A model generated the notes under the pieces. It was not told the DNA's origin. It searched no databases and saw only the letters and a program-made list of their open reading frames with translations. Shown piece by piece: positions 1-8,581 of a DNA stretch of 64,000 nt. Both the position numbers and the translations under genes were made by a program. Source of the DNA: Cytophagales bacterium (GTDB lineage Bacteria; Bacteroidota; Bacteroidia; Cytophagales; Microscillaceae); the NCBI GenBank assembly GCA_004293905.1, contig RDZE01000024.1, positions 25,514 through 89,513 of the forward strand, given 5' to 3'. Every line of letters starts with the position of its first letter. Positions within the stretch are counted from its first letter, which is position 1.

Positions 1-135
1 GCCTTTCTTTCATTTATGTTTCTTTCCTCACTTTGGGCTCTCCATTGCTCTTATATTTAATATTGGCTTTTTGGGTCAATGTTCGCAAACATACGCGTAG
101 AAGCTATATTTGGGAGTTCTAATATAGTGTTTCTA

Positions 136-2379
136 TTATATTTTCCAACCAATTACTAAAACATCATCGGTTTGTGATTTTCCTTGTTTCCATTGATCAA
201 AAGTGGTTTTAAGGATTTCTTTTTGCATGTTAGCAGGCTTTTGGGCTATCTCTAATAAAAGTTGTCGGAAGTTTGATTTCATATACTTTCGGTCTTTTTC
301 GCCTCCAAATTGGTCTTGGTAGCCATCAGAAAAGATGAAAAAACTATCATTGGGCTGTGTGGTGATTTGGTGCATTACAAAAATTTTATCTTTGTGTAGG
401 TGAGAACTTCCAATGGGGAGAGGTGTGGCTTTGATTTGGTGCATTTCTCCACCGCGAACATAGAGTAAAGGATTATTGGCTCCTGCATATTGTAAATTAT
501 TCGTTTTTTCGTCTATTTTTACTATAGCTATGTCCATGCCATCGTGAATAGGTTGAGGGTTTTCGGGGTTGCGTAGTGCTTCATTGACCAATCGGTCTAA
601 TTGGTGTAGAATGGCATCGGGTTGGTAAATTTCTCTATTATGCACTATTTCATTCAAAAAATCACAACCGATGACGGTCATAAATGCGGCAGGAATTCCG
701 TGCCCTGTGCAGTCAGCGGCTACTATGATTTTGAAATGTAGGTCTTTTTCTTCGTCTTTTATTTCGGCAAACCAATAAAAATCGCCTGCTACGATGTCGC
801 GTGGTCTGAAGAAAATAAAAGCGTCTTTGAATTGTGCTGTAATTTCACTTTGGCTGCCTAAAATACCTTTTTGTATGTTGCGGGCATATTCTATGCTTTC
901 TTTTATTTGTTGATAGGCATATTCTATTTCTTCATTTTTTTGTTGTATGGCTTCTTGTTGTCTTAGTATTTCTTCGTTTTGTTGTTCTAATTCTATTTTT
1001 TGATTGAGTATTTCATCGGTTCTTTCGGCTACTTGTTTTTCTAAGAGCGTATTTTGTTGTGCGAGTATTTCTTGTTTTTCTTTTTCTTGTTGTACGTTTT
1101 TTTCTGAAAGTTCTTGCACTTTTCGGAGTTGTTGCCAAAGTTGTTTGTTTGTATAGGCAAAGTCGCGTGCTAAATAAATAGACATAGACGCGGAGATGCC
1201 CAATATGCCTACATATCTTACGAGCATATTAACAATTACAGGCAATACCAACCAACCGCTGAATAAACTCAGGAGTGCAGAATACCAAAATATGAATAAG
1301 ATAGAAGCCATTACGCCTAAGCCTACTGTGAGTGCTCCTTTTTTGCGTTTCTTGATAGATACTATGGTTACTCTCAATACTTCTAAAATGGCGACTGTAT
1401 AGAATAGATATGCCATAATATTGGTCAGAAATGCATTCAAGCCTACAAGAATAGTGGCTGAATAGAGTGCTACAATAAACCAATATTGGCGTGGAAGTTC
1501 GTTGTAAAAAAGTGTATAGAGTAGTCTTACTACCATCAAAATACTTGTAGTGGCAAAGATAAAATTGACAATATTGATAAAAATTACTCTATCTATAGTG
1601 TGGCTTTGCTTGTGAATATACTCTAAGAAGAAAGTAACTCCTAAGGTAAGGCAATAAAGAGCATAATAAAAATTGCCTTTTTGTTGGGGGTAAAAAATAA
1701 AAATAATGAGGTGGAGTAAGCCTAATGCTGCCAATGCACCAAAAATGATAACATTAACAAATAGTTCATTGAGGGTGAAGGTATAAAAAGTAGAAAGTGT
1801 ATCATTGAGTGGGCTGATGGAGAGTTTAAAACCTGCTGTGCGGGCAAATCTTCCATAACGTTGGTAAAGTTGCCAAGCATTGCTACTTGAATAGCGAATG
1901 GCTATTACTTGTTCTTTTTGGGCTTCAAACTCTATACTAACTGGATAACCAAAAGGGCTGTATTTTTTTTCTTCGGAGGAGTTTGGGCTTACAACGCCAA
2001 ATTGGTGAATACGCTTACCATTGAGGTATATTTCGGAAGCACCCCGCTGCCATAAGCGTAGTGAGAGGTGTTTGTTCCAAAGTGAACTATCTACTGTTAG
2101 ATGCAAGCGAAACCAAGCGATGCCCTCAAAATCGGTAGTAGAAAGGCTATCGAGCCAAAGTTGTGGGTTGATGGTTTTCCATTTTTTATCGTTAAATTCA
2201 GGTTTTGCCCATTCAAGATTGTCGCCTTTGTGGTATACCCAACCCGATGATAAAAACAACTCTTGCGAAGTCAATTTGATTACTTCATCAGAAGAGGTTT
2301 GCCTTCTTTGTGCTTGGGTTGAAAAATTAATGACCAAACAAAGTAACAACCCACCCAAAAAATGTAATGGTTTTATCAT
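136..2379 (-). CDS. 7TM-type membrane receptor with SpoIIE (PP2C) phosphatase output
   Basis: 747 residues. A signal peptide ending near STQAQ is followed by a jelly-roll sensor domain (about 40-190) of the 7TMR-DISM extracellular type, with a WxRL strand and an IYLNGKRI turn. About seven hydrophobic segments occupy 205-405. A Gln/Glu-rich coiled coil spans about 410-500. The SpoIIE-type Ser/Thr phosphatase domain runs from about 520 to the end and keeps the metal-site motifs GDFYW, DCTGHG, FSDG and TDD. By family knowledge such proteins couple binding of a periplasmic ligand, often a carbohydrate, to dephosphorylation of a cytoplasmic partner. The partner is not evident here. It is the first gene on the minus strand and shares no obvious operon in the window. 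Confidence 0.88.
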   Translation of the reverse strand: MIKPLHFLGGLLLCLVINFSTQAQRRQTSSDEVIKLTSQELFLSSGWVYHKGDNLEWAKPEFNDKKWKTINPQLWLDSLSTTDFEGIAWFRLHLTVDSSLWNKHLSLRLWQRGASEIYLNGKRIHQFGVVSPNSSEEKKYSPFGYPVSIEFEAQKEQVIAIRYSSSNAWQLYQRYGRFARTAGFKLSISPLNDTLSTFYTFTLNELFVNVIIFGALAALGLLHLIIFIFYPQQKGNFYYALYCLTLGVTFFLEYIHKQSHTIDRVIFINIVNFIFATTSILMVVRLLYTLFYNELPRQYWFIVALYSATILVGLNAFLTNIMAYLFYTVAILEVLRVTIVSIKKRKKGALTVGLGVMASILFIFWYSALLSLFSGWLVLPVIVNMLVRYVGILGISASMSIYLARDFAYTNKQLWQQLRKVQELSEKNVQQEKEKQEILAQQNTLLEKQVAERTDEILNQKIELEQQNEEILRQQEAIQQKNEEIEYAYQQIKESIEYARNIQKGILGSQSEITAQFKDAFIFFRPRDIVAGDFYWFAEIKDEEKDLHFKIIVAADCTGHGIPAAFMTVIGCDFLNEIVHNREIYQPDAILHQLDRLVNEALRNPENPQPIHDGMDIAIVKIDEKTNNLQYAGANNPLLYVRGGEMHQIKATPLPIGSSHLHKDKIFVMHQITTQPNDSFFIFSDGYQDQFGGEKDRKYMKSNFRQLLLEIAQKPANMQKEILKTTFDQWKQGKSQTDDVLVIGWKI

Positions 2380-2495
2380 AGCATTGCAATATACATATAG
2401 AGAACAAAAAAAATAAAAAAAATAACTCTTTTTGTAGGGTATTTTTAGTTATTTTAACTATTTTCACTTCCCTAACCTTACAAATTACAAAATTA

Positions 2496-3872
2496 ATGCA
2501 AGAAATTCAAAATTTTGAAAAACTTATCCAAGAAACCCAACATCACCCTACTTGGAAAGCAACCGATAAGTTGGCACGGTTAGAACCCTTGTACCAATCA
2601 TTGATAGAGCGGCTACTTTATCTCAATGCGCCCGACGTAGCCGCCACACATTGGAAACAATTTTTGACTTGGGCGCAAGACCATCTCCCCGAAACCCTCC
2701 AAACACATGCTGAGTGGTCTATTTACTTAGCGAATTTGTACGTAAAGAGCAATCTATGGGCAAAAGCAATGGCGATTTATGAAGAATTGGATACACAACT
2801 ACCTGAAAACCAACAAGGTGTCATTTTTTATTTGAAGGGCAATGTAGCATTATTACAACAAGATTACGAAGTAGCCGAAAAATATTATAGAGAAGCACTT
2901 GTGTTATACGAAAAGTACCAACAAGAAAACGAAATGGGTGTTTTATATCGCAATTTAGCCCTGCTTTATTATTACCAAAAAGACAATAAAAATGCCTTAC
3001 TTGAGTTTGAAAAGTCTATAGAGATACTCTTTGAAACCCACCAATATAGTGAGCTATCGGGTACTTTTTTTAATCTAAGAGTCTTTTTGGCAGAAGCCAT
3101 GAGCCTCAGCAATAGAAATATTTATTACCAACAAAAAATACAAGAAGCAGAAACAAGGCAGAAAAACACCGTTGGCGCTTTTTGGTACTATCAATGGACA
3201 TTGCAACAACAACAAGAAAAACCTCAAGAAGTATTAGCCTATTGGGAAAATGCTTTGCAAAAATTTCTGAAAAGTAATGTACTCTATGAAGTAGGCAATG
3301 TATATTATTATCTTGGGCATTGGTACGATTTAGATGGGCAAACTCGAAAAGCATTAGAAAGATATATCAAAGCCTTACAATATATGTTGAAGTACGAAAA
3401 CTACGAAAACATAGGCATGGTTACTTACTATCTCGAAATAGCTTATGAAGACAGCCATAATCCTGTATTGCAAAAAGAAATAGATGATTTGATAGCGCAA
3501 GTAAGAGCCAAAGGGCTTTATAATACTACTGATGGCGAAACTGATGAAAATACGCCTCCGCCCAACACACAAGAGCTACTCCAAAACCTCATAGAACAAA
3601 CGCATGAGCAAGAATATACAACACTTTTGACTGCATACCAACAATTAAAGCCCAATGCTTGGGCTGAAATAAGTGTTGCATTTTTAGAAAAAACACATCA
3701 ACTACTGACTATTTTAGGAGAGCAAAAGAAATACAAACTTTGGAAAACACCCAAAATAAAAAAAGCAGAGGCTCTTTTTTATCAAATTTTAGAAGATTTG
3801 AACGCACTCTTTGGCGATAATGAGGTGCAAGAAGAAATGATGCTTTGGTGGGAAAAAATAAAACAAATATAA
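2496..3872 (+). CDS. TPR-repeat cytoplasmic protein
   Basis: 458 residues with no signal peptide or membrane segment. Tetratricopeptide-like helical pairs are visible at about 105-180 (GNVALLQQDYEVAEKYYREA, then LALLYYYQKDNKNALLEFEKS) and at about 265-320 (YYLGHWYDLDGQTRKALERY). The C-terminal 130 residues are helical and acidic without a recognised domain. TPRs normally mediate protein-protein contacts, and the partner is unknown. The gene is divergent from the upstream SpoIIE receptor gene and convergent with the HMA gene, with a bidirectional hairpin terminator between. The ATG follows an A-rich leader. Confidence 0.75.
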   Translation: MQEIQNFEKLIQETQHHPTWKATDKLARLEPLYQSLIERLLYLNAPDVAATHWKQFLTWAQDHLPETLQTHAEWSIYLANLYVKSNLWAKAMAIYEELDTQLPENQQGVIFYLKGNVALLQQDYEVAEKYYREALVLYEKYQQENEMGVLYRNLALLYYYQKDNKNALLEFEKSIEILFETHQYSELSGTFFNLRVFLAEAMSLSNRNIYYQQKIQEAETRQKNTVGAFWYYQWTLQQQQEKPQEVLAYWENALQKFLKSNVLYEVGNVYYYLGHWYDLDGQTRKALERYIKALQYMLKYENYENIGMVTYYLEIAYEDSHNPVLQKEIDDLIAQVRAKGLYNTTDGETDENTPPPNTQELLQNLIEQTHEQEYTTLLTAYQQLKPNAWAEISVAFLEKTHQLLTILGEQKKYKLWKTPKIKKAEALFYQILEDLNALFGDNEVQEEMMLWWEKIKQI

Positions 3873-3915
3873 AAAAAAATGATGAAATTTTCGCAAAAAA
3901 AAATCATCATTTTTA
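3873..3915. terminator. Bidirectional hairpin terminator
   Basis: Arms AAAAATGATGA and TCATCATTTTT flank a 17-18 nt A/T-rich loop, with an A tract on one side and a T tract on the other. It lies exactly between the convergent TPR and HMA genes, so it can serve both strands. Confidence 0.65.
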
Positions 3916-3939
3916 ATTCTGTTAACGCCTGTTATCAGG

Positions 3940-4278
3940 TCATTTTTTGCAACACTTAGGTAGTTTGTCGTAGGCTTCTTTGGTGGCTTTTTGCTCATCG
4001 GCATCATAGCCTACTTGTGTGATTGCTAAACGAATAGCATTGACATCAACTTTGTTTGAGTTGAAAATGACTTTTACTATACTTGTGTTTATATCTACTA
4101 AGGCAGATTTTACACCATCTACTTCTCCAAGTGCATTTTCTATTTTTTCTTTGCACATTTCGCATTGGGCAGAGGTCTGAATGCTTACCTCTTGGTTTCC
4201 ATTGGCTTTTTTCTGTGCATTGGCAATGTAGTTAATGCTTACTAAGCATATTGCTACTAAAAATAAACGTTTTAACAT
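3940..4278 (-). CDS. Exported heavy-metal-associated (HMA) domain protein
   Basis: 112 residues. The signal peptide ends near IANAQ. The rest is a ferredoxin-fold HMA domain of the MerP/CopZ type: the metal-binding loop CEMC sits on the first strand/helix, followed by EKIENALGEVDGVKSA and the closing VGYDAD. A KLPKCCKK tail adds two more cysteines. The family binds soft metals such as Cu(I), Zn or Hg through the CxxC pair. It is the last gene of a minus-strand run with a TonB-dependent receptor and a HYC_CC_PP protein, suggesting a periplasmic metal carrier working with that receptor. The metal itself is not determinable here. Confidence 0.85.
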   Translation of the reverse strand: MLKRLFLVAICLVSINYIANAQKKANGNQEVSIQTSAQCEMCKEKIENALGEVDGVKSALVDINTSIVKVIFNSNKVDVNAIRLAITQVGYDADEQKATKEAYDKLPKCCKK

Positions 4279-4326
4279 AAAGATAAATAAAAATTAAGGG
4301 TTTATAAAAGTGAAAATAAAAAGCGA

Positions 4327-6570
4327 TTAAGGTTTCCAAGTATCCCATTGAAAGCGAACGCCTGTATAAACCATTCTTCCCATGACAGGTGCATAAATCA
4401 ATCCTGCATCAAAGTGTTCGCCATGGGGTTGGTCGGCAGCCATAATAGGCATATCTTGCATATAGTTGGCTAAATCTTCTGCACCTACATAAAAAGCCCA
4501 ATTTTTCCAATTTTTAGTAATCTGCATATTCAGCAGTATGAATTCGGGGCTATAAGAAGGTAATTGCATATCAGCAGGCATTTGTCTGGTGTTAGGTAGG
4601 CGTTGTGCCCCTACATATTCAGCCGTGAGGTCAAATTGCCAAGCATCTTTTTTAGTACTATATGCCAAATTAATAAATGCTCTGTGTTTGGCAACAAAAG
4701 GAACTTCCATAAGTTGGTTGCTGAGAGTAGTTTGAACATCATAGTATTTGTATGCCATCGTAACATCAAAGCGTTTGAATGGCTCATAACTAACTTGTGT
4801 TTGGAAACTATTGGCAAAAGACAAACCACGAAGGTTATAAAACAGCACCTCATGTGAATTGTTGTCTAAGTCCATCACAATTTGATTTTCAAACTGTGTT
4901 CTGTAAAAATCAACCGTTAAGATTCCAGTATAACCATTGATAAAAAAGCGTTGAGAAAGACTTGCTCCATAGTTCCAAGCAATTTCGGGTTGTAAGTTGG
5001 GTTCTATGTATAGTTTTCGGCTGCTTATCAGATAGCTGTTGCCTTCTATGATAGGATTCGCAACCCTAAACCCGCGCCCTCCTGAGAGTCGCAAGGTAGT
5101 ATTGTCATTGATATCGTATTTGATATGCAAACGAGGCGAAGGAATGTTTCCATAAAGATTGTGAAAATCGGTACGAAGCCCTGCTACTAAAACCCAACTT
5201 TCGGAAGGTTTGAAAGTATATTCGGCAAAAATACCCAAAACGGTTTCTTCTCTTTTTCTGATAAAAGTTTGACTTCCTGAGGATAATAAATTTTCTTGGT
5301 AATTTTCCTTATAGTTGTCTATAGTGATATTACCGCCTATTTTGAGTTCGTGTTTGGGCGCAAATTTATTTTGGTAGATTAAGTTTGCGTTCCAATATTG
5401 TTGTTCGGCTTCGTAGTTATTCATTCCCCAAAAGCTATTTTGGTCGTGCCATACTGCTGTAGTAGTGAGGGCAATGCTTTGGGTTGGTTTTTGGCGTGGC
5501 AAATAGCCCAATTTACTAAATACTTGTAAGCGATTGGTGGTAAATCGTACTCCGTAGGGGCTACTAAAAGAGCGTTGTTGGTCTGTAGCAAAAAGGGTTT
5601 GTCCTCCTATTTTATCATCGGTGAGTGCTTGTATGCCCAATTGCCACATAAAATCTTTAGAGGCAAACATTAACCTTTGCAAAACATTGAATTGCGTAAA
5701 ACGGGGTATATCTTGAAATCCGTCTTGGTTGTTGTCTACTTGTTGGCTTAAATCACTGGCATGAAGCAATGTGGCTATGCTCCATTTTTCTGAAAGTTTG
5801 ATGTTTATATTTGCATTTCCTTCTATACGTCCTGCAATGTTGGTATAAAAGTTAAGTAATAATGCTTCATTTTTAGGAATTTCGCCATAGTCTATGTTAA
5901 TTTGCCCTGTGATGGCTTCATAACCATTGATTACTGAGCCTGCGCCTTTGTTAATGTCTATGGATTTTATCCAAGTACCGGGTATAAAATACAAACCACT
6001 TCTTGCGGAAAGCCCTCTGATAGCGGGCATGTTTTCGGTCATGAGTTGTGCATATACACCATCTAAGCCCAGCATGCGTATTTGTTTGGTGCCCGATACT
6101 GCATCGGTATTGCTTACATCTACGGAGGCATTGGTTTCAAAACTTTCGGAGAGATTGCAGCAAGCGGCTTTTTGCAAATCGCGCGTGGTGAGCGTTTCCG
6201 ATTGTATGGTTTCTACTGAAAGAGTTTTAGAGGCTTTAATTTCTACACTTTCTAAAGATACTTCAGAGGTGAGGTATATTTCTATGGGTTTTTGGGGCGG
6301 TGCAGTTAGGAGGAGCGTATCGGTACGATAGCCTACATAGCTGATTATGAGATGTATAGGATATTGGCTTGTTTCTATAGTGAAGTAGCCCTCTGCATTG
6401 GTAGTAACTCCTTTGTTCGTTTCTTGAATGATGAGATTTGCACCTATAAGTGGGCTATCGGCTTGTTCGTTTTTTTCTTTTACTACTCCATTGATGTTTT
6501 GTGCTTGCAGTAAAATAAATTGTGTTAGTAGAATTTGTACACCAATATAAATGATGATTCTTTTTTTCAT
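4327..6570 (-). CDS. TonB-dependent outer-membrane receptor, probably metal-related
   Basis: 747 residues. A signal peptide ends near LLQAQ. A carboxypeptidase-like regulatory (CarboxypepD_reg) domain covers about 28-105, with the typical GANLIIQETNKGVTTNAEGYF and ISYVGYRT patterns. A TonB plug covers about 120-230 (IRMLGLDGVYAQLMTE, RGLSARSG, INKGAGSVINGYEAITG) and a beta-barrel fills the rest, ending in alternating aromatic strands. A CCNL cysteine pair starts the plug. It lies 48 bp upstream of the HMA gene and downstream of the Cys-rich HYC_CC_PP gene, so uptake or handling of a metal or metallophore is the likely role. That inference rests on gene context only. Confidence 0.9.
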   Translation of the reverse strand: MKKRIIIYIGVQILLTQFILLQAQNINGVVKEKNEQADSPLIGANLIIQETNKGVTTNAEGYFTIETSQYPIHLIISYVGYRTDTLLLTAPPQKPIEIYLTSEVSLESVEIKASKTLSVETIQSETLTTRDLQKAACCNLSESFETNASVDVSNTDAVSGTKQIRMLGLDGVYAQLMTENMPAIRGLSARSGLYFIPGTWIKSIDINKGAGSVINGYEAITGQINIDYGEIPKNEALLLNFYTNIAGRIEGNANINIKLSEKWSIATLLHASDLSQQVDNNQDGFQDIPRFTQFNVLQRLMFASKDFMWQLGIQALTDDKIGGQTLFATDQQRSFSSPYGVRFTTNRLQVFSKLGYLPRQKPTQSIALTTTAVWHDQNSFWGMNNYEAEQQYWNANLIYQNKFAPKHELKIGGNITIDNYKENYQENLLSSGSQTFIRKREETVLGIFAEYTFKPSESWVLVAGLRTDFHNLYGNIPSPRLHIKYDINDNTTLRLSGGRGFRVANPIIEGNSYLISSRKLYIEPNLQPEIAWNYGASLSQRFFINGYTGILTVDFYRTQFENQIVMDLDNNSHEVLFYNLRGLSFANSFQTQVSYEPFKRFDVTMAYKYYDVQTTLSNQLMEVPFVAKHRAFINLAYSTKKDAWQFDLTAEYVGAQRLPNTRQMPADMQLPSYSPEFILLNMQITKNWKNWAFYVGAEDLANYMQDMPIMAADQPHGEHFDAGLIYAPVMGRMVYTGVRFQWDTWKP

Positions 6571-6676
6571 GAATATATTTAGGATTAATAGTTTAGTAGT
6601 ATGAGAATAGAAGTAACTTTAGCTCATTTGTTGTCTTTTTCAAGAAACTTGATAAGCTAACTACATACACTATTAG

Positions 6677-7117
6677 TTATATTCTGAAAGATTGTTTTTG
6701 GATAAGAATTAGTGAGCCACTTCTTGTAAAAGGAGGTGAAGTATTGGCGCAAGAGGTTAAATTTTGTGAAGTAGGTATGACGCAAGCTGTAGTTGGCGCA
6801 GCAGGAATGAGATTGGGGAAGATAAAAAAGCTAATTTTTTCTATCTTCAAGGTTTGATTAGGAGCTAAAAAACCATCAGTGGGAAAGTAATAAAAGTTGG
6901 TTTTTTCTTCGCAGCAACTTTTTTGGGAGGGAAGTTGACTTTCAGTTGATTTTTCGCAACATTTATGTGGTTTTTCAGAATGGGTATCTATATAAATGCT
7001 ACTTTGTTGCTCTGACATCATAGTACAATGCGTACTATATACCCATATACCTACTGTAATGAACAGAAAGTAAAAACTAAGCGCAATGGCAGATATTTGG
7101 GTGATTGTCTTTTTCAT
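6677..7117 (-). CDS. Small Cys-rich exported protein, HYC_CC_PP family-like
   Basis: About 146 residues from the ATG at 7117; an upstream in-frame ATG at 7141 would add 8 residues, but MKKTITQ begins a clean signal/membrane segment. The mature part has THC, KCCE and SCCEE motifs and ends in a conserved-looking SPPFTRSG segment, matching my recollection of the small Bacteroidota family named after its H-C, CC and PP motifs. Such genes usually precede TonB receptor/HMA pairs, as here. A cysteine-based metal-binding role in the envelope is plausible but not demonstrated. Confidence 0.65.
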   Translation of the reverse strand: MKKTITQISAIALSFYFLFITVGIWVYSTHCTMMSEQQSSIYIDTHSEKPHKCCEKSTESQLPSQKSCCEEKTNFYYFPTDGFLAPNQTLKIEKISFFIFPNLIPAAPTTACVIPTSQNLTSCANTSPPFTRSGSLILIQKQSFRI

Positions 7118-7131
7118 AACTAACTTGACTA

Positions 7132-7151
7132 TAGAACGCAATAGTGTTCTA
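7132..7151. promoter_or_regulatory. Short inverted repeat upstream of the metal-related operon
   Basis: TAGAAC and GTTCTA arms separated by 8 nt lie 15 bp upstream of the ATG at 7117. The position suits an operator or a leader hairpin. The arms are short and no matching regulator is encoded nearby, so this is only a candidate. Confidence 0.25.
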
Positions 7152-7193
7152 AAAAGTTTGTTTCAATACTATTTTTTTAGTTTTAATCGGTTT

Positions 7194-8447
7194 TTATTGT
7201 GCTTTTATATAGTTGATGATGGCTTCGAAGTAAGCATCTGCTACTTCTACTACTCTTTGTGAGGTGCGAACGCCTGCTATTTCTATGTTTTTTTCACTAA
7301 GAGCTTGGCATTCTTTGATATTGTCTTGGAAAAGGCTTTCGCCGTAGCATAGTACGCCATTGACGCGGCGTGTGAGTGTGAGATTGCGAGCGTATACACC
7401 TTGTGCGTCAGTGGTGAGTGATTTTGGATAATTGGTTGAGGGGTCAGTAGGTACTTTCAGATTTTTTTCAAAACTTTGTAATACGATTTGTGAAAGTGAT
7501 AATGAATTTTCGATATCATCACTAAGGAGTAATCTTAAAAAATGGAAACGGTCTTCTTTTTCTTTGAGTTCATTTTTAAGAAATCCGCCTCCGATGAAAG
7601 CCATATTAAAATTTTTTTCTGTGGGTCTGTTCCAAGGGTCGTTAGCACCGTCTACGTTGTAGTGAATGATGAGTGTGAGGTCGGGGCGGAATCGGTTGAT
7701 GATTTTGGCGCGTTCGGCAAGTTCTTTGAGTCGAAATTCGTCATAAAAAATGCGTGATTTGAATTGTTTTTCACTTTCATTGGTCATTTTTTTGAATTTC
7801 GCTTTATTGGTTTCAAACCACTGATCGAAGGTGATTCCGAAAGCTGTACTGTGTGGGTCGTTGCGTGTGAGCATGACGGTAGCACCAAGACTTTCCAAGC
7901 GCATTTTTAGAATTTTGGCAGTAGAGAGGGTAAGGTCGGCTTCATAGAAGGCTATTTTTTTGTAACCTAAGTCCATTTCTATGTATTTCCATTCCATTTT
8001 GGCGGTTTCCATGTCGCCGCCTACGTGTCCGGGGTCAAGGGCTATTCGTACATTGGTAAGGGGTTTGAATACTTGCATATCCCAATTAAGTACATAATCG
8101 GGCTTTTTGAGAGTATGCATGAGGGTTTCGGGCGATTCTTTGTTTTGATAGAGTTGGTAGGCTTGTTCTACGTTTTGTTTCACTAAGGCTCTAAATACAG
8201 CTAATTCATTCCAAGAAAGGTAGTATTCTATTTTGTCTATTTGTCTATCTTGTGCGGAAGCATAGACAGCTACTCCTGAGTTACCAATCTCGATGTGTGT
8301 TTTTATCTCTTGGTCGTAGGCGAGGTATTTATTGAGTTTTTGTTCGTAATACTCTTTTAGGTATATGTTGTTTTTGTTTTCTTGTGCGTTGGCAAAGTAG
8401 GTACTAAAATAACTGAGGCAAAGAAAAAGAATTAGGTTTGCTTTCAT
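7194..8447 (-). CDS. N-acetylmuramoyl-L-alanine amidase (Amidase_3 family)
   Basis: 417 residues. A signal peptide ends near YFANAQ. A helical N-terminal region (about 25-130) precedes the Amidase_3 catalytic domain (about 132-400). Zinc-ligand and catalytic motifs are recognisable: ALDPGHVGG (His), FYEADLTLSTA (Glu) and LIIHYNVDG (His). The enzyme cleaves the amide bond between MurNAc and L-Ala in peptidoglycan, acting in the periplasm, commonly in daughter-cell separation or wall turnover. A substantial insertion between the Glu motif and the HYN motif makes it longer than a minimal AmiC-type domain. It is preceded by an independent hairpin terminator, so it is probably monocistronic. Confidence 0.85.
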   Translation of the reverse strand: MKANLILFLCLSYFSTYFANAQENKNNIYLKEYYEQKLNKYLAYDQEIKTHIEIGNSGVAVYASAQDRQIDKIEYYLSWNELAVFRALVKQNVEQAYQLYQNKESPETLMHTLKKPDYVLNWDMQVFKPLTNVRIALDPGHVGGDMETAKMEWKYIEMDLGYKKIAFYEADLTLSTAKILKMRLESLGATVMLTRNDPHSTAFGITFDQWFETNKAKFKKMTNESEKQFKSRIFYDEFRLKELAERAKIINRFRPDLTLIIHYNVDGANDPWNRPTEKNFNMAFIGGGFLKNELKEKEDRFHFLRLLLSDDIENSLSLSQIVLQSFEKNLKVPTDPSTNYPKSLTTDAQGVYARNLTLTRRVNGVLCYGESLFQDNIKECQALSEKNIEIAGVRTSQRVVEVADAYFEAIINYIKAQ

Positions 8448-8512
8448 ATTTTATTTTAAAGATTCATTTTTTCTTCTAAATTAATCAATAATTTGAGAAA
8501 AAGTGTGGAGAG

Positions 8513-8555
8513 TAAAAAAAAATGACAGCCCCAAAACATTTTTTTTCGGGGCTGT
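8513..8555 (-). terminator. Rho-independent terminator of the GAF/PAS gene
   Basis: Perfect 8-bp GC-rich arms ACAGCCCC and GGGGCTGT surround a 15-nt loop. Read on the minus strand, the hairpin is followed directly by a T tract (8514-8522). It sits about 27 bp after the stop of the GAF/PAS gene. Confidence 0.85.
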
Positions 8556-8581
8556 TCTTAGATTAAGGTTGAGTGTTTTTG

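Noticed and set aside
1..135. A partial gene at the left edge.
   Set aside because: No open frame of useful length on either strand; it looks like intergenic sequence.
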